A DNA stretch of 64,000 bases. Source: Poindextera sp965277425. GTDB taxonomy: Bacteria; Pseudomonadota; Alphaproteobacteria; Caulobacterales; Caulobacteraceae. Both the position numbers and the translations under genes were made by a program. Location: contig CBDICR010000006.1 of the NCBI GenBank assembly GCA_965277425.1, forward strand, positions 744,001-808,000. The letters run 5' to 3'. How positions within the stretch are numbered: position 1 is the stretch's first letter; the number at the start of each line of letters is the position of its first letter. This document shows positions 9,601 through 19,177 of this stretch, in pieces. The notes beneath the pieces are model-generated. The model searched no databases. It was not told where the DNA came from and saw only the letters and a program-made list of their open reading frames with translations.

Positions 9601-9687
9601 TCCTTCGACCTCGTTGAAGAGCCGTCAAGGCTCAAGATAAGGCGCCGCGCCCGGTTTCGCCACGCGCGCGATTCGTCGCGTGCGTGA

Positions 9688-10965
9688 CTAGGCTCGGGGT
9701 TCTACTAAAATGGCGCCGCAAGCCGCGGAAAAGCGTGCGCCGACCAGGGTTTTAACCACGATCGCCGCTTCGCCTGCAAGGATCGGGCAAGCCAGGGCGC
9801 CCGCCGCGTCGACCACCAGCGGCAGGGCTGGCCGGGCCTCGGCCGGCGCGGCCTTGAGGCGGCGGCGAGCCTCCGCGTCCAGCCGCGCCCCGGCGCCGCC
9901 GAGCGCGACAATGGTCAGCCCCGGCCGATCGCCGCAAAGTTCGAAGCGGCCGTCCCAGACCGTGGCGCGGCCCGGATCGAGCGCGACGGGCGCCAGGCCG
10001 CCGCGGGCGATCTCACCGGCGTTTCGCGCGATCAGGATCTCGCGGTCGGCGGCCAGCCGGGCGCCGGCGAGCGTGGCGGTGACAGTCTCCCGGCCGGAAA
10101 GACGCGCGAACAGGGCCGCGACCCGCTCACGCCTCGGCGGCCGCTCGCCGCCGCCGGCGCAGAGCAAGGCGGCCGCCAGCATAGGCCGGCCCGCGGCCTC
10201 GGGAAGCCGACGCCAGGCGTCGCGGTCGAAGCGGATCGTCCCCCAGTCGTCGATCGTGGCGGCGCAGGCCGGCGGCGCGGCGTCCGGCGCGTCCGCGAGC
10301 GGCGCCATAACGCCGGCCCCGTCGCTCAATCGCCGCCGCGCCCAGGCGCGGGGCTGGCGCAGGTCCTCATTGGCGGGATCGTCGATCCAACGCCAGCCGC
10401 CCGCGCGCAAAGCCTCGCGGATCGCCGCCCGGCGCACGCCCAGCAGCGGCCGCAGGCTGAAGACGCCGCGCCCTTCCGGCCACACCGGCGATGGGCGCCA
10501 TTCGCGCAAAGGCCCCAGGCTCGATCCCTCCGACCGCATCAGCGCGCTTTCGGCGATGTCGTCGGCGGTGTGGCCGAAGACGACGGTCGTTGCGCCCGCC
10601 GCCCTGGCCGCCTCGGCGATCAGGCTGTGCCTCGCCCGTCGCGCGGCGGCGGCCAGGCCGACGACGGGCTTGCCGCCGGTCCAGGCCAGGGCCCGGAAGC
10701 CGACGCCCAGCCGCCGCGCCGTTTCGGCCGCGGCATCCCGCCAGGCGCCGCTGGCGGCCTGCAGGCCATGGTCGACGTGCAGCGCGATCACCGGCCGCCC
10801 ACACCCGTCGGCCCAGGCCTTGGTGGCGACCAGGGCGCCCAGCGAGTCCCCCCCGCCCGAAAAGGCCACGGCGATGGGCTGGGCCAGGCTGGGGTCAAGC
10901 CGGCGATCGAGGACCGCGCCGATCGCCAGCGCATCGCGTCCCGCCGCGCCAACCCCAACCGTCAT
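9688..10965 (-). CDS. tilS: tRNA(Ile)-lysidine synthetase
   Basis: 425 aa. TilS converts C34 of the tRNA-Ile CAU anticodon to lysidine, allowing AUA decoding. The PP-loop AVAFSGGGDSLGALV is at residues 33-47. VIALHVDHGLQ, FGHTADDIAESALMR and the RPLLGVRRAAIREAL motif follow in the right order. The C-terminal half is Ala/Arg-rich and weakly conserved, as usual. Lies 19 nt after ybgF and upstream of ftsH in the same direction; a tilS-ftsH neighbourhood is common in bacteria. Confidence 0.93.
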   Translation of the reverse strand: MTVGVGAAGRDALAIGAVLDRRLDPSLAQPIAVAFSGGGDSLGALVATKAWADGCGRPVIALHVDHGLQAASGAWRDAAAETARRLGVGFRALAWTGGKPVVGLAAAARRARHSLIAEAARAAGATTVVFGHTADDIAESALMRSEGSSLGPLREWRPSPVWPEGRGVFSLRPLLGVRRAAIREALRAGGWRWIDDPANEDLRQPRAWARRRLSDGAGVMAPLADAPDAAPPACAATIDDWGTIRFDRDAWRRLPEAAGRPMLAAALLCAGGGERPPRRERVAALFARLSGRETVTATLAGARLAADREILIARNAGEIARGGLAPVALDPGRATVWDGRFELCGDRPGLTIVALGGAGARLDAEARRRLKAAPAEARPALPLVVDAAGALACPILAGEAAIVVKTLVGARFSAACGAILVEPRA

Positions 10966-10984
10966 GGGTTACGGATGCGGAGCC

Positions 10985-11866
10985 TCAACCCGCGCATTTG
11001 GCCTTGATCCGCGCGGCGGTGGCGCGGGCCTTGGCCGAGGCGCCGGCGCGCGCATAGTGGCGATCGAACTCGCCGAGGGCGGCGCAAGCCTCGGTCGGCT
11101 TGTTCAGCGCCAAGAGGGAGAGCGACAGCTTGACGTCGGCGTCGGCGCCCCAGGCGGTCTGCGGCCAACCATGGATGGCGGCGATATAGGCCACCGCCGC
11201 GCCGGCGTAGTCTTCCTGGGCGAACTTGGTCTCACCCAGCCAATAGCGGGCCTCGCCCAGGTTCGCGGCATGGGGGAAGTGGTCGATATAGTCCTGATAG
11301 GCCGCCGCCGCGGCCGGATAGTCGCCGTCCATCATCAGCTTGTGCGCGGCGTCGTAGGCGACCTTGGGATCGCCGCCGCCGGGCGACGGGGCGGCGTCCG
11401 CCTCGGGCGGCGGCCCGGCGGCGTCGCTAGGCGGCGGGGGGGGCGGGGGCGTCGCAATGTTGGCCACCTGCTTTTCCAGCGCGTCGAGCCGCTCGGAAAG
11501 CCCGGCGGCGGCGGCCTTGGCGTCGTCGGCCGACTTGCGCGCCTCGTCGACGTCGTGGGTGAGGGTCTCGATCTGGCCATTCAGACTCGCCAAGGTCTGG
11601 GCCATGTCGTCGAACTTGGCCGAGAGCGCGGTGACCTCTGGATCGGGACCCGCCTCCTTGATCTCTACAGGCTGGCCGGTGGACCGCGCCTGCAGCACGA
11701 TTTCGCGCACCTCATGCAGTTGTTTCTCCAGCCGGTCGAGACGACTGGAAAGGTCTTGCCGAGCCGCATCGCCCGCCTCCGTTTGCGCGAAGGCGGGCGT
11801 GGAGACGGACGCTGACATCAAGGCCGTGGTCGACAGCGCGAGAACCAGAGCGTGGCGAAGCTTCAT
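10985..11866 (-). CDS. ybgF: Tol-Pal system protein YbgF / CpoB
   Basis: 293 aa periplasmic protein linking Tol-Pal constriction to peptidoglycan synthesis. Signal peptide residues 1-27 (SVSTPAFAQ), a heptad-rich coiled coil around residues 35-140, a Pro-rich linker (PPPPPPP near 145) and C-terminal TPR-like repeats from about 170 (YDAAHKLMMDGDYPAAAAAYQDYI, then NLGEARYWLGETKFAQEDYAGA). This is the standard YbgF order. Directly follows pal (48 nt) as in most Tol-Pal loci. Confidence 0.93.
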   Translation of the reverse strand: MKLRHALVLALSTTALMSASVSTPAFAQTEAGDAARQDLSSRLDRLEKQLHEVREIVLQARSTGQPVEIKEAGPDPEVTALSAKFDDMAQTLASLNGQIETLTHDVDEARKSADDAKAAAAGLSERLDALEKQVANIATPPPPPPPSDAAGPPPEADAAPSPGGGDPKVAYDAAHKLMMDGDYPAAAAAYQDYIDHFPHAANLGEARYWLGETKFAQEDYAGAAVAYIAAIHGWPQTAWGADADVKLSLSLLALNKPTEACAALGEFDRHYARAGASAKARATAARIKAKCAG

Positions 11867-11914
11867 GCGGCGAGGATCACACCAGACAAGGGGCCAAATC
11901 GTGGCCGGTCATTC

Positions 11915-12475
11915 CTATTGCGCACCGTCGGTGATGGTGGTGTGGGCGTTGCGGTCCTTGGCCCAGGCGGAGTCGTCGTCGCCTGGATCGATCGGCCGCT
12001 CCTTGCCATAGGAGACCGTGTTGATGCGCCCGCCGTCGACGCCATGGGCGACCAGGAAGTCACGCACCGAATTGGCCCTGCGGGCGCCGAGCGCGAAATT
12101 GTATTCCCGCGTGCCGCGTTCGTCGCAATTGCCTTCCACGCGCACCTTCACGGCCGGATAGCGGCCCAGCCAGTCGGCTTGTTTGGAGAGGATATCTGCG
12201 GCGTCCGGACGGATCGTATAGGCGTTGGTGTCGAAGAAGATCCGGTCGCCGGCGCTGATGACGAAGTCCTGCGTCGAGCCGGGAACGGCGGCGGAGGGCG
12301 ACTCGGAGACCGGGCCTTGCTCGGGCGGCGAATATTGAGACTGCGGCGCCGGCGGCTCGCCGGGGCCCGTGGGCTCGAGCGGCGTCGGTTTCGGATGCGA
12401 GGCGCAGGCCGCGATCGTGAAGGTTAAACCTGCAATCGCAACCAGTCTGAGACCGGTTTTGACCGTAAAGTTCAT
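11915..12475 (-). CDS. pal: Peptidoglycan-associated lipoprotein Pal
   Basis: 186 aa outer-membrane lipoprotein that binds peptidoglycan and TolB. Start is ATG 12475 with AAGGAG upstream; longer frames were rejected. Lipoprotein signal ends TIAAC at Cys24. A Pro-rich linker precedes the OmpA-like domain (about 75-186), which contains FFDTNAYTIRPDAADIL, VEGNCDERGTREYNFALGARRA and VSYGKERP. The NCDERGTREYN segment is the diaminopimelate-binding motif of Pal. Between tolB and ybgF. A 103-bp gap before it may hold its own promoter. Confidence 0.97.
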   Translation of the reverse strand: MNFTVKTGLRLVAIAGLTFTIAACASHPKPTPLEPTGPGEPPAPQSQYSPPEQGPVSESPSAAVPGSTQDFVISAGDRIFFDTNAYTIRPDAADILSKQADWLGRYPAVKVRVEGNCDERGTREYNFALGARRANSVRDFLVAHGVDGGRINTVSYGKERPIDPGDDDSAWAKDRNAHTTITDGAQ

Positions 12476-12578
12476 TTGGCTTCTCCTTGCCGTAGAGACC
12501 GAGGCGCTTGCATTTATATTGGCGCCCTTCGCCCGTGATGTCCTGACAAACCTTGGGAACCGCCTTGACAAGATTTGC

Positions 12579-13880
12579 TCAAGGCAGCAACGGCGACCAG
12601 GCCGGATCCGACGCTCCGCCCGGGAAGTCGGCGGCGCGCGTCACCCGGCCGGTCACGTCCACGGTCCACAAACGCGCGCCGTGGCCGGGTGTTTCACGGG
12701 AAAACATGATGACGCGCCCGTTCGGCGCCCAGGTCGGGCCCTCGTCCAGATAGCTGGTGGTCAGGATGTGCTCGTCCGACCCGTCGGCGCGCATGACGCC
12801 GATATGAAAGGTCGATCCCGTCTGTTTGGTGAAGGCGATCAGGTCGCCGCGCGGCGACCAGACCGGCGTCGTATAGCGCCCTTCGCCGAACGAGATGCGG
12901 TGCTGGCCGGAGCCGTCCGCGCCCATCACATAGATTTCCGGCGTGCCGCCGCGATCGGAGTTGAACACCACCTTCGCGCCGTCGGGGGAAAAGCTGGGCG
13001 AAGTATCGATGCCGGGATCGGTGGTCAGCCGGCGCACCTCGCGCGTACGCAAATCCATCACATAGACGTCGGTGTTGCCGTCTTTCGAGACCGACAGCGC
13101 CACCTTGGTCCCATCGGGCGAAAACCGCGGCGCGAACACCATGCCGGAAAAGTGGCCGAGGGTCTCCTGGCGGCCCGTCTGGATGTTGAACAGATAGATC
13201 GAGGCGCCGTCGTCCCGCAGCGCCATGAAGGTGATCTCCTGGTCGTTGGTCGAGAAACGCGGCGTGAAGACCTGATAGGCGCCGTCGGTCATGTAGCTGG
13301 GATTGGCGCCGTCCTGATCCATGATGGCCAGGCGCCGGATGCGATGGGTCTTGGGGCCGCTTTCGGCGACGAAAACCACGCGGGTGTCGAAATAGCCCTT
13401 CTCGCCGGTCAGCCGCTCATAGACCGCGTCGGAGATCTTGTGCGCCAGCCGCCGCCAGTTGTCCGGCGTCGACGAGTACTGGTAGCCGAGCAGCGAGCCT
13501 TGCGAAAAGACGTCCCAGAGGCGGAAGTCCACCTTGAGGCGGCCGTCCGTATCGACGGTGGTCTGGCCATCCAGCAGGGCCTGGGCGTTGATCTGTTTCC
13601 ACAGCGCGAACTGCGGCTGGATGTTCACGTTCGGCGTCTTCTCCTGGAAGGTCGACGGATCGAGCGGTTTGAACAGGCCCGAGCCCGCAAGATCGTTTTC
13701 GACCACCTTGGCGATCTCGGGACCCTGCGGTCCCCCGAAATCCGGGATGGCGATCGGCATCGGCTGCAAGACGCCCTGGTTCACGTCGACGCTGATGTCG
13801 GCATGGGCGGCCGGCGCGGCCAGACCCGCCGTCGCGACCAGGAAAATCATCGCGAAGGCGAGACGCTTTAGCTTGGGCAT
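12579..13880 (-). CDS. tolB: Tol-Pal periplasmic protein TolB
   Basis: 433 aa. Signal peptide (residues 1-25, ending AAHA), an N-terminal alpha/beta domain, then a six-bladed beta-propeller of TolB repeats (FSPDGTKVALSVSKDGNTDV, FSPDGAKVVFNSDRGGTPEI, WSPRGDLIAFTKQTG, WAPNGRVIMFSRETPG). Bridges Pal to the TolQRA motor. ATG 13880 was chosen because GAGG precedes it by 6 nt and it falls just after the tolA stop; the much longer frame to 14699 is antisense to nothing but overlaps tolA and is spurious. Confidence 0.96.
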   Translation of the reverse strand: MPKLKRLAFAMIFLVATAGLAAPAAHADISVDVNQGVLQPMPIAIPDFGGPQGPEIAKVVENDLAGSGLFKPLDPSTFQEKTPNVNIQPQFALWKQINAQALLDGQTTVDTDGRLKVDFRLWDVFSQGSLLGYQYSSTPDNWRRLAHKISDAVYERLTGEKGYFDTRVVFVAESGPKTHRIRRLAIMDQDGANPSYMTDGAYQVFTPRFSTNDQEITFMALRDDGASIYLFNIQTGRQETLGHFSGMVFAPRFSPDGTKVALSVSKDGNTDVYVMDLRTREVRRLTTDPGIDTSPSFSPDGAKVVFNSDRGGTPEIYVMGADGSGQHRISFGEGRYTTPVWSPRGDLIAFTKQTGSTFHIGVMRADGSDEHILTTSYLDEGPTWAPNGRVIMFSRETPGHGARLWTVDVTGRVTRAADFPGGASDPAWSPLLP

Positions 13881-13888
13881 CGATGGCC

Positions 13889-14791
13889 TCATTGGCTTGA
13901 ACAGTCTTTCTTCTGATTGAAGTTCACGGTGATATTTTGGCCGTACAGAAGCCGATAAGCCGGATCGGCGAAGGGGCCGTGCTGGTAGACCGATCGCACG
14001 GCCCGCTCCGAGGCCACACGAAGCGCATTGTCGCTCGTTCCCGCCAAAGACGATTGCGGCGTGCCGATCAGGATCCCTGACGATCCGATCTTGAACGTCA
14101 CCTTGACGACGACCGCCGAGGCGCTGGCGGTGTTGCAGATCGGATTCCAGATGCGCTGCAATTCGCCCGACAGGGAGGCGAGCGCGGCGCTGGAGGCCGC
14201 GTTGGAGGTCCCGGACGCGGTTCGCGCCTCGACCGCCTGGGCCGGGCGCGTCGGCCCCCGCGCGGCGGAGGATTGGCGCGGACCGGAGGGCCGGGCCTGT
14301 TTCGAAAGTTCGGCGGACAGGGCGGCCAGGTCCATTTCTGGCGCCGGCTTGGCTGCGGGCTTGACGGGCGCGGCCTTGGCCGGCGTCGGCGCGGGCGCCG
14401 GCGCGACCTTGGCCGGCTCGGTCTTGTGCGGTTTCGGGACCGGCTGGGGCGCGGGCTTCGGCGGCGCGACCTTGTGCGGCGCCGGCTTGGGCGGCGGCGC
14501 GGCCTTGGCGACCGGCGGGCTTGGCGTCGGCGTCTCCTCCGGCGCGACAACCTGTGGCGAGGCCCGCGGCGTCGGGGTCTCGGTAGCGGCCGGGGCAGGC
14601 TGCGGCGCCTTGATCGCCGGCCGGGGCGCCGGCGCTTGGTCCGAGGTGATCAGGGTGACCGGCACCACCTCGCCCATGTGCAGCGGCTTGGCCAGCCAAG
14701 GCCAGGCGATCAGGCTGCCGATCAGGATGGCGGCGTGCAGGGCCGCCGACCCGGCCATGGCCGGGTAGCGATCGGAGGTCGAGCGCGCCAC
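13889..14791 (-). CDS. tolA: TolA/TonB-like envelope protein
   Basis: 300 aa. One N-terminal membrane helix (about residues 13-35), a long Pro/Ala/Lys-rich spacer (40-180) able to cross the periplasm, and a C-terminal domain (about 205-300) with LSGELQRIWNPICNTASASAVVVKV and FADPAYRLLYGQNITVNFN. This is the alphaproteobacterial TolA layout; position between tolR and tolB supports it. GTG 14791 starts immediately after the tolR stop. The spacer has low complexity, so its exact repeats are probably variable between relatives. Confidence 0.9.
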   Translation of the reverse strand: MARSTSDRYPAMAGSAALHAAILIGSLIAWPWLAKPLHMGEVVPVTLITSDQAPAPRPAIKAPQPAPAATETPTPRASPQVVAPEETPTPSPPVAKAAPPPKPAPHKVAPPKPAPQPVPKPHKTEPAKVAPAPAPTPAKAAPVKPAAKPAPEMDLAALSAELSKQARPSGPRQSSAARGPTRPAQAVEARTASGTSNAASSAALASLSGELQRIWNPICNTASASAVVVKVTFKIGSSGILIGTPQSSLAGTSDNALRVASERAVRSVYQHGPFADPAYRLLYGQNITVNFNQKKDCSSQ

Positions 14792-14792
14792 C

Positions 14793-15275
<483 letters not shown>

Positions 15276-15281
15276 CGCCGC

Positions 15282-15986
<705 letters not shown>

Positions 15987-16048
15987 GCGAGGGGTCTCAA
16001 GGCTCCGTATCTGAGGCCTCGCCCAGTTGGCGAGGCAGGGTGGTGAAA

Positions 16049-16504
16049 CTATGGCGCGGCGGGCGAAAACCAGGGTCTCAGCGCGTCGATGACCTGCCTG
16101 GGCGGCCGCCGCGCGCGGCCCTGCGCGTCGATGCAGACGACCTCGACCGCCGCCGATGCGACCAGCTTGTCTTCCCGCACTATACGCTGGGCGATGTTCA
16201 GGCGAACGCCTCGCGTGCTCTCGAACAGGGTGCGCACCTCCAGCGCATCGTCAATGCGCGCGGCGAGGCGAAATTCGATGGCGATCCGGGTCACCGCGAA
16301 GGCGGCGGGGTCGTCAAGCAGCAGCAGGCTCGCATGGCTGACCCCCGCCAGGCGCAGGAAGTCCGACCGCCCGCGCTCGAAATAGCGCACATAGTTGGCG
16401 TGATAGACCACCCCGGTCAGGTCGGTGTCCTCGTAATAGACCCGCACCGGCAGGACATGCTCGCGGCCTTCGAAGGTCCCGGCGGTGGGGGCGTGGCTGG
16501 TCAT
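16049..16504 (-). CDS. ybgC: Tol-Pal-associated acyl-CoA thioesterase YbgC
   Basis: 151 aa hot-dog-fold thioesterase. The catalytic motif YYEDTDLTGVVYHANYVRYFERGRSD lies at about residues 20-45, with the family Asp in EDTDLTG. YbgC is the classic first gene of tol-pal clusters. Start at ATG 16504 with GGAG upstream. An open frame extends to 16705, but that part is made by the palindromic repeats at 16538-16684 and lacks homology, so it was not used. Confidence 0.93.
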   Translation of the reverse strand: MTSHAPTAGTFEGREHVLPVRVYYEDTDLTGVVYHANYVRYFERGRSDFLRLAGVSHASLLLLDDPAAFAVTRIAIEFRLAARIDDALEVRTLFESTRGVRLNIAQRIVREDKLVASAAVEVVCIDAQGRARRPPRQVIDALRPWFSPAAP

Positions 16505-16537
16505 ACCGCCTGCTCCCAAGTCGAAGGCCGACCACCG

Positions 16538-16684
16538 AAGCCCCTTCCCCCTCGCGGGGAAGGGGTTGGGGATGGGCGCGCCAGCGCAAGCCTTGGGGAT
16601 TTTGCGGCGGCATCGGAGGAGGTTGGCCGGAGACGTCGGCGCGACACCCCCACCCCTAACCCCTCCCCGCAAGGGGAGGGGAAC
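16538..16684. repeat. Inverted pair of GC-rich palindromic repeats between ruvB and ybgC
   Basis: Units at 16538-16576 and 16643-16684 face each other; both are hairpins of the CCCCTTCCCC-GCGGGGAAGGGG kind followed by TTGGGGATGGG or TTAGGGGTGGG. The spacer contains GCCGGAGACGTC, also found in the spacer of the pair at 6.8 kb, so the pair seems to be a composite element. It fills most of the 240-bp gap; no other feature is seen there. Confidence 0.75.
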
Positions 16685-16744
16685 TTTGCAGCGGCCGGGC
16701 CTCATAAGATGACCGAGCCCCGGGAGCTTCCTTGTTGTCTCCCA

Positions 16745-17794
16745 TCAGACCTCGTCCTCGAACAGGCCCGGCTGCACCGTCGGCAGGCTGGGCGGCGCGG
16801 CCAGGCCCAGGTGCAGATAGGCCTTGCCGCAGGCCATGCGGCCGCGCGGGGTGCGCTGGATGAAGCCCTGTTGCAACAGAAAGGGCTCGACCACGTCCTC
16901 CACCGCGTCGCGCGCCTCGGCGATGGCGTAGGCCAGGGTCTCGACGCCGGCCGGGCCGCCGCCATAGTTCTCGATCAGCGCCTTCAGGTAACGGCGGTCG
17001 AGGCTGTCCAGCCCCGCCTCGTCCACCTCCAGCCTGGCCAGCGCCCGGGCGGCGCAGGCGCGGTCGATCCGGGGCGCGGCCTCGGCGCCGGCAAAGTCGC
17101 GCACGCGGCGTAAGAGCCGCCCCGCCACGCGCGGCGTGCCCCGGGCGCGGGCGGCGATCTCGGCCGCGCCGTCCTCGGTCAGGGCGACGCCCAGCTTGCG
17201 CGCCGCCTGGGTCAGGACCCGCTTCAGCTCCTCCGGGGTGTAGAATTCCAGCCTGAGCGGAATGCCGAACCGGTCGCGCAGCGGCGTCGCCAGAAGGCCC
17301 GCGCGGGTGGTGGCCGCCACCAGGGTGAAGGGCGAAAGATCGATGCGCACCGAGCGCGCCGACGGCCCCTCCCCGATGACCAGGTCCAGCACATGGTCCT
17401 CCATGGCCGGATAGAGGATCTCCTCCACATTGGCGGCCAGGCGATGCACCTCGTCGATGAAAAGGACGTCGTTCGGCTCCAGATTGGTCAGGATGGCGGC
17501 CAGGTCGCCGGCCTTGGCCAGCACCGGCCCCGACGTGGCCCGGAAATTCACCCCCAGCTCGCGCGCGATGATCTGGGCCAGCGTGGTCTTGCCCAGGCCC
17601 GGCGGTCCGAACAGCAGCACATGATCCAGCGCCTCGCCGCGCCCCCGCGCCGCCTCGATGAAGATGGCGAGATTGGCCTTGGTCTGCTCCTGGCCGACGA
17701 ATTCGGCGAGGGTCTGCGGCCGAAGCGCCTTGTCGCGCGGCTCGAAGCCCTCCGCCTCGCCGGACACCAGCCGGGTCATCCGCCTACGCTCCAT
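16745..17794 (-). CDS. ruvB: Holliday junction branch-migration ATPase RuvB
   Basis: 349 aa, normal length. Starts with RLVSGEAEGFEPRDKALRPQTLAEFVGQEQTKANL; Walker A GPPGLGKTT near 64, Walker B LFIDEVHRL near 112, sensor I TTRAG near 160, arginine-finger region ATPLRDRFGIPLRLEFY near 168, and the C-terminal winged helix TPRGRMACGKAYLHLGL. Drives branch migration with RuvA and RuvC during recombinational repair. Separated from ruvA by 184 bp containing a dispersed repeat. Confidence 0.97.
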   Translation of the reverse strand: MERRRMTRLVSGEAEGFEPRDKALRPQTLAEFVGQEQTKANLAIFIEAARGRGEALDHVLLFGPPGLGKTTLAQIIARELGVNFRATSGPVLAKAGDLAAILTNLEPNDVLFIDEVHRLAANVEEILYPAMEDHVLDLVIGEGPSARSVRIDLSPFTLVAATTRAGLLATPLRDRFGIPLRLEFYTPEELKRVLTQAARKLGVALTEDGAAEIAARARGTPRVAGRLLRRVRDFAGAEAAPRIDRACAARALARLEVDEAGLDSLDRRYLKALIENYGGGPAGVETLAYAIAEARDAVEDVVEPFLLQQGFIQRTPRGRMACGKAYLHLGLAAPPSLPTVQPGLFEDEV

Positions 17795-17836
17795 CGGCCG
17801 GCAAGCCTGGTGTCATGGTCGGTCGTGCAAATAAAC

Positions 17837-17940
17837 CCGTCATGGCCCGGCTTGTCCGGGCCACCCATGATCACCGTGATCGGTGAGTGTTCATGGGTCC
17901 CCCGCATTCCGCCGCTGCGCGGCTCCAGCGGGGGATGACG
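17837..17940. repeat. Dispersed ~100-bp intergenic repeat, copy 1
   Basis: Contains GTCATGGCCCGGCTTGTCCG, GTGAGTGTTCATGGGTCCCC and a terminal palindrome CCCGC..GCGGGGGATGACG. Nearly the same sequence is found at 38421-38523, and a shorter diverged version at 36240-36300. Both long copies are intergenic. It lies between ruvA and ruvB. Confidence 0.85.
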
Positions 17941-17978
17941 AAAAAATATCGTGTCCGCTGGCGTGAACCGAGGGTGGA

Positions 17979-18587
17979 TCATCGGCCGATTTCCTGCAGG
18001 GCGGCCTTGATCACGGCAGGAATAGCGGCATCCTCGCCCAACCGGAGAAGGGCCGCGTCCACCGCGCGGCGCGCCGTGACCTCGGCGATCTGCAGGCCGA
18101 GCAGGGCCGCGACCGCCTCGCCGGCGACGCTGGGCTCATGCGTGGTCGCGGCGCCGGCATGGAAGGCCTGGACCGGTCCGTCGCTGATCGGCTTGTCCTT
18201 CAGCTCGGTGACGATGCGCTGAGCGAGCTTCGGCCCGACCCCTTGCGCGCGGCCGACCAGGGCCTTGTCCTCCCGCGCCACCGCCGAGGCCAGTTCGCCC
18301 GGCGACAGCACGTCGAGCACGCCCAGCGCCGCCTTCGGCCCCACCCCTTGAATGTTCTGCAAGGCCACGAAGGCGCGGCGCTCGTCTCGGGCGAGGAAGC
18401 CGTAGAGCCTTATGCCGGTCGCCTCGCTCCACTGGGTCTCGACGTGCAGCAGCGCCTCGTCGCCGGGCGCGGGCAGGCGGTCGAGCGTCCGCGAGCCGCA
18501 GCGCACCACGTAGCCGACGCCGCCGACGTCGATCAGCGCATCTTCCTCGCCGACCTCGGCGACCAGGCCGCGCAGCCGGCCGATCAT
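17979..18587 (-). CDS. ruvA: Holliday junction DNA-binding protein RuvA
   Basis: 202 aa. Domain I MIGRLRGLVAEVGEEDALIDVGGVGYVV, domain II with two helix-hairpin-helix motifs (LQNIQGVGPKAALGVLDVL and AQGVGPKLAQRIVTELKDK), and a C-terminal domain III (VAALLGLQIAEVTARRAVDAAL) that contacts RuvB. The ATG overlaps the ruvC stop by 4 nt, so ruvC-ruvA are translationally coupled. Confidence 0.97.
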   Translation of the reverse strand: MIGRLRGLVAEVGEEDALIDVGGVGYVVRCGSRTLDRLPAPGDEALLHVETQWSEATGIRLYGFLARDERRAFVALQNIQGVGPKAALGVLDVLSPGELASAVAREDKALVGRAQGVGPKLAQRIVTELKDKPISDGPVQAFHAGAATTHEPSVAGEAVAALLGLQIAEVTARRAVDAALLRLGEDAAIPAVIKAALQEIGR

Positions 18588-19087
18588 GCCGCCGCGCCCC
18601 AGCTGCGCGCGCGCCGGGCGTGGGCATGGGCGATGGCGACCGCCAGGGCGTCGGCGGCGTCGGCGGTCGGGTCGCCGGCCGTCGGCAGGAGCCGCGCGAT
18701 CATGAAGGCGACCTGGGCCTTGTCCGCGGCGCCGGTGCCGACCACCGCCTTCTTCACCGACTTGGCGGAATATTCCGCGACCGGCAGGCCGGCGCGGGCC
18801 GGCGCGATCATGGCCGCGGCGCGGGCGTGGCCGAGCTTCAGGGTCGATGAGCCGTTGGCGGTGACGAAGGTCTCCTCGATCGCCGCCTCGTGCGGCGCGT
18901 GGTCCGCGACGATGGCGCAGACCCCGTCGAACAGGAAAAGCAGGCGCTCGGCGAGGCTTAAGCTCTCCTTGGGCGCGATGACGCCGTGGGCGACGTGGCT
19001 CAGCCGCGCGCCCTCGATGACGATGACGCCCCAGCCGGTGCGCCGCAGGCCCGGATCGAGGCCAAGAATGCGAATCGCGTTCGTCAT
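18584..19087 (-). CDS. ruvC: Holliday junction resolvase RuvC
   Basis: 167 aa. RNase-H-fold endonuclease that cuts Holliday junctions. Catalytic acidic residues are visible in ILGLDPGLRRTGWGV (D near residue 11), AAIEETFV (E near 71) and the C-terminal DPTADAADALAVAIAHAH. First gene of ruvCAB. A CtrA-like box lies about 50 bp upstream of its ATG (separate entry). Confidence 0.97.
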   Translation of the reverse strand: MTNAIRILGLDPGLRRTGWGVIVIEGARLSHVAHGVIAPKESLSLAERLLFLFDGVCAIVADHAPHEAAIEETFVTANGSSTLKLGHARAAAMIAPARAGLPVAEYSAKSVKKAVVGTGAADKAQVAFMIARLLPTAGDPTADAADALAVAIAHAHARRARSWGAAA

Positions 19088-19136
19088 GTGTTCCCGAACA
19101 TCGCGCCGTGCGCCGCCCAGGGGAAGCCGCCTAAAG

Positions 19137-19152
19137 GTTAACCCTGTGCTAA
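19137..19152 (-). promoter_or_regulatory. CtrA-like binding box upstream of ruvC
   Basis: On the minus strand the bases read TTAG-N7-TTAAC, one mismatch from the Caulobacter CtrA consensus TTAA-N7-TTAAC. It is placed 50-65 bp before the ruvC ATG. Chance occurrence in this GC-rich DNA is unlikely but possible. Confidence 0.3.
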
Positions 19153-19177
19153 CCCCGTCGACAGGGCGCCGGCGGCG

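Noticed and set aside
13881..14699. N-terminal extension of the tolB frame
   Set aside because: It overlaps tolA in another frame; a proper start with GAGG and the signal peptide lies at 13880.
16505..16705. N-terminal extension of ybgC
   Set aside because: It consists of translated palindromic repeat; ATG 16504 has a ribosome site and starts the conserved fold.
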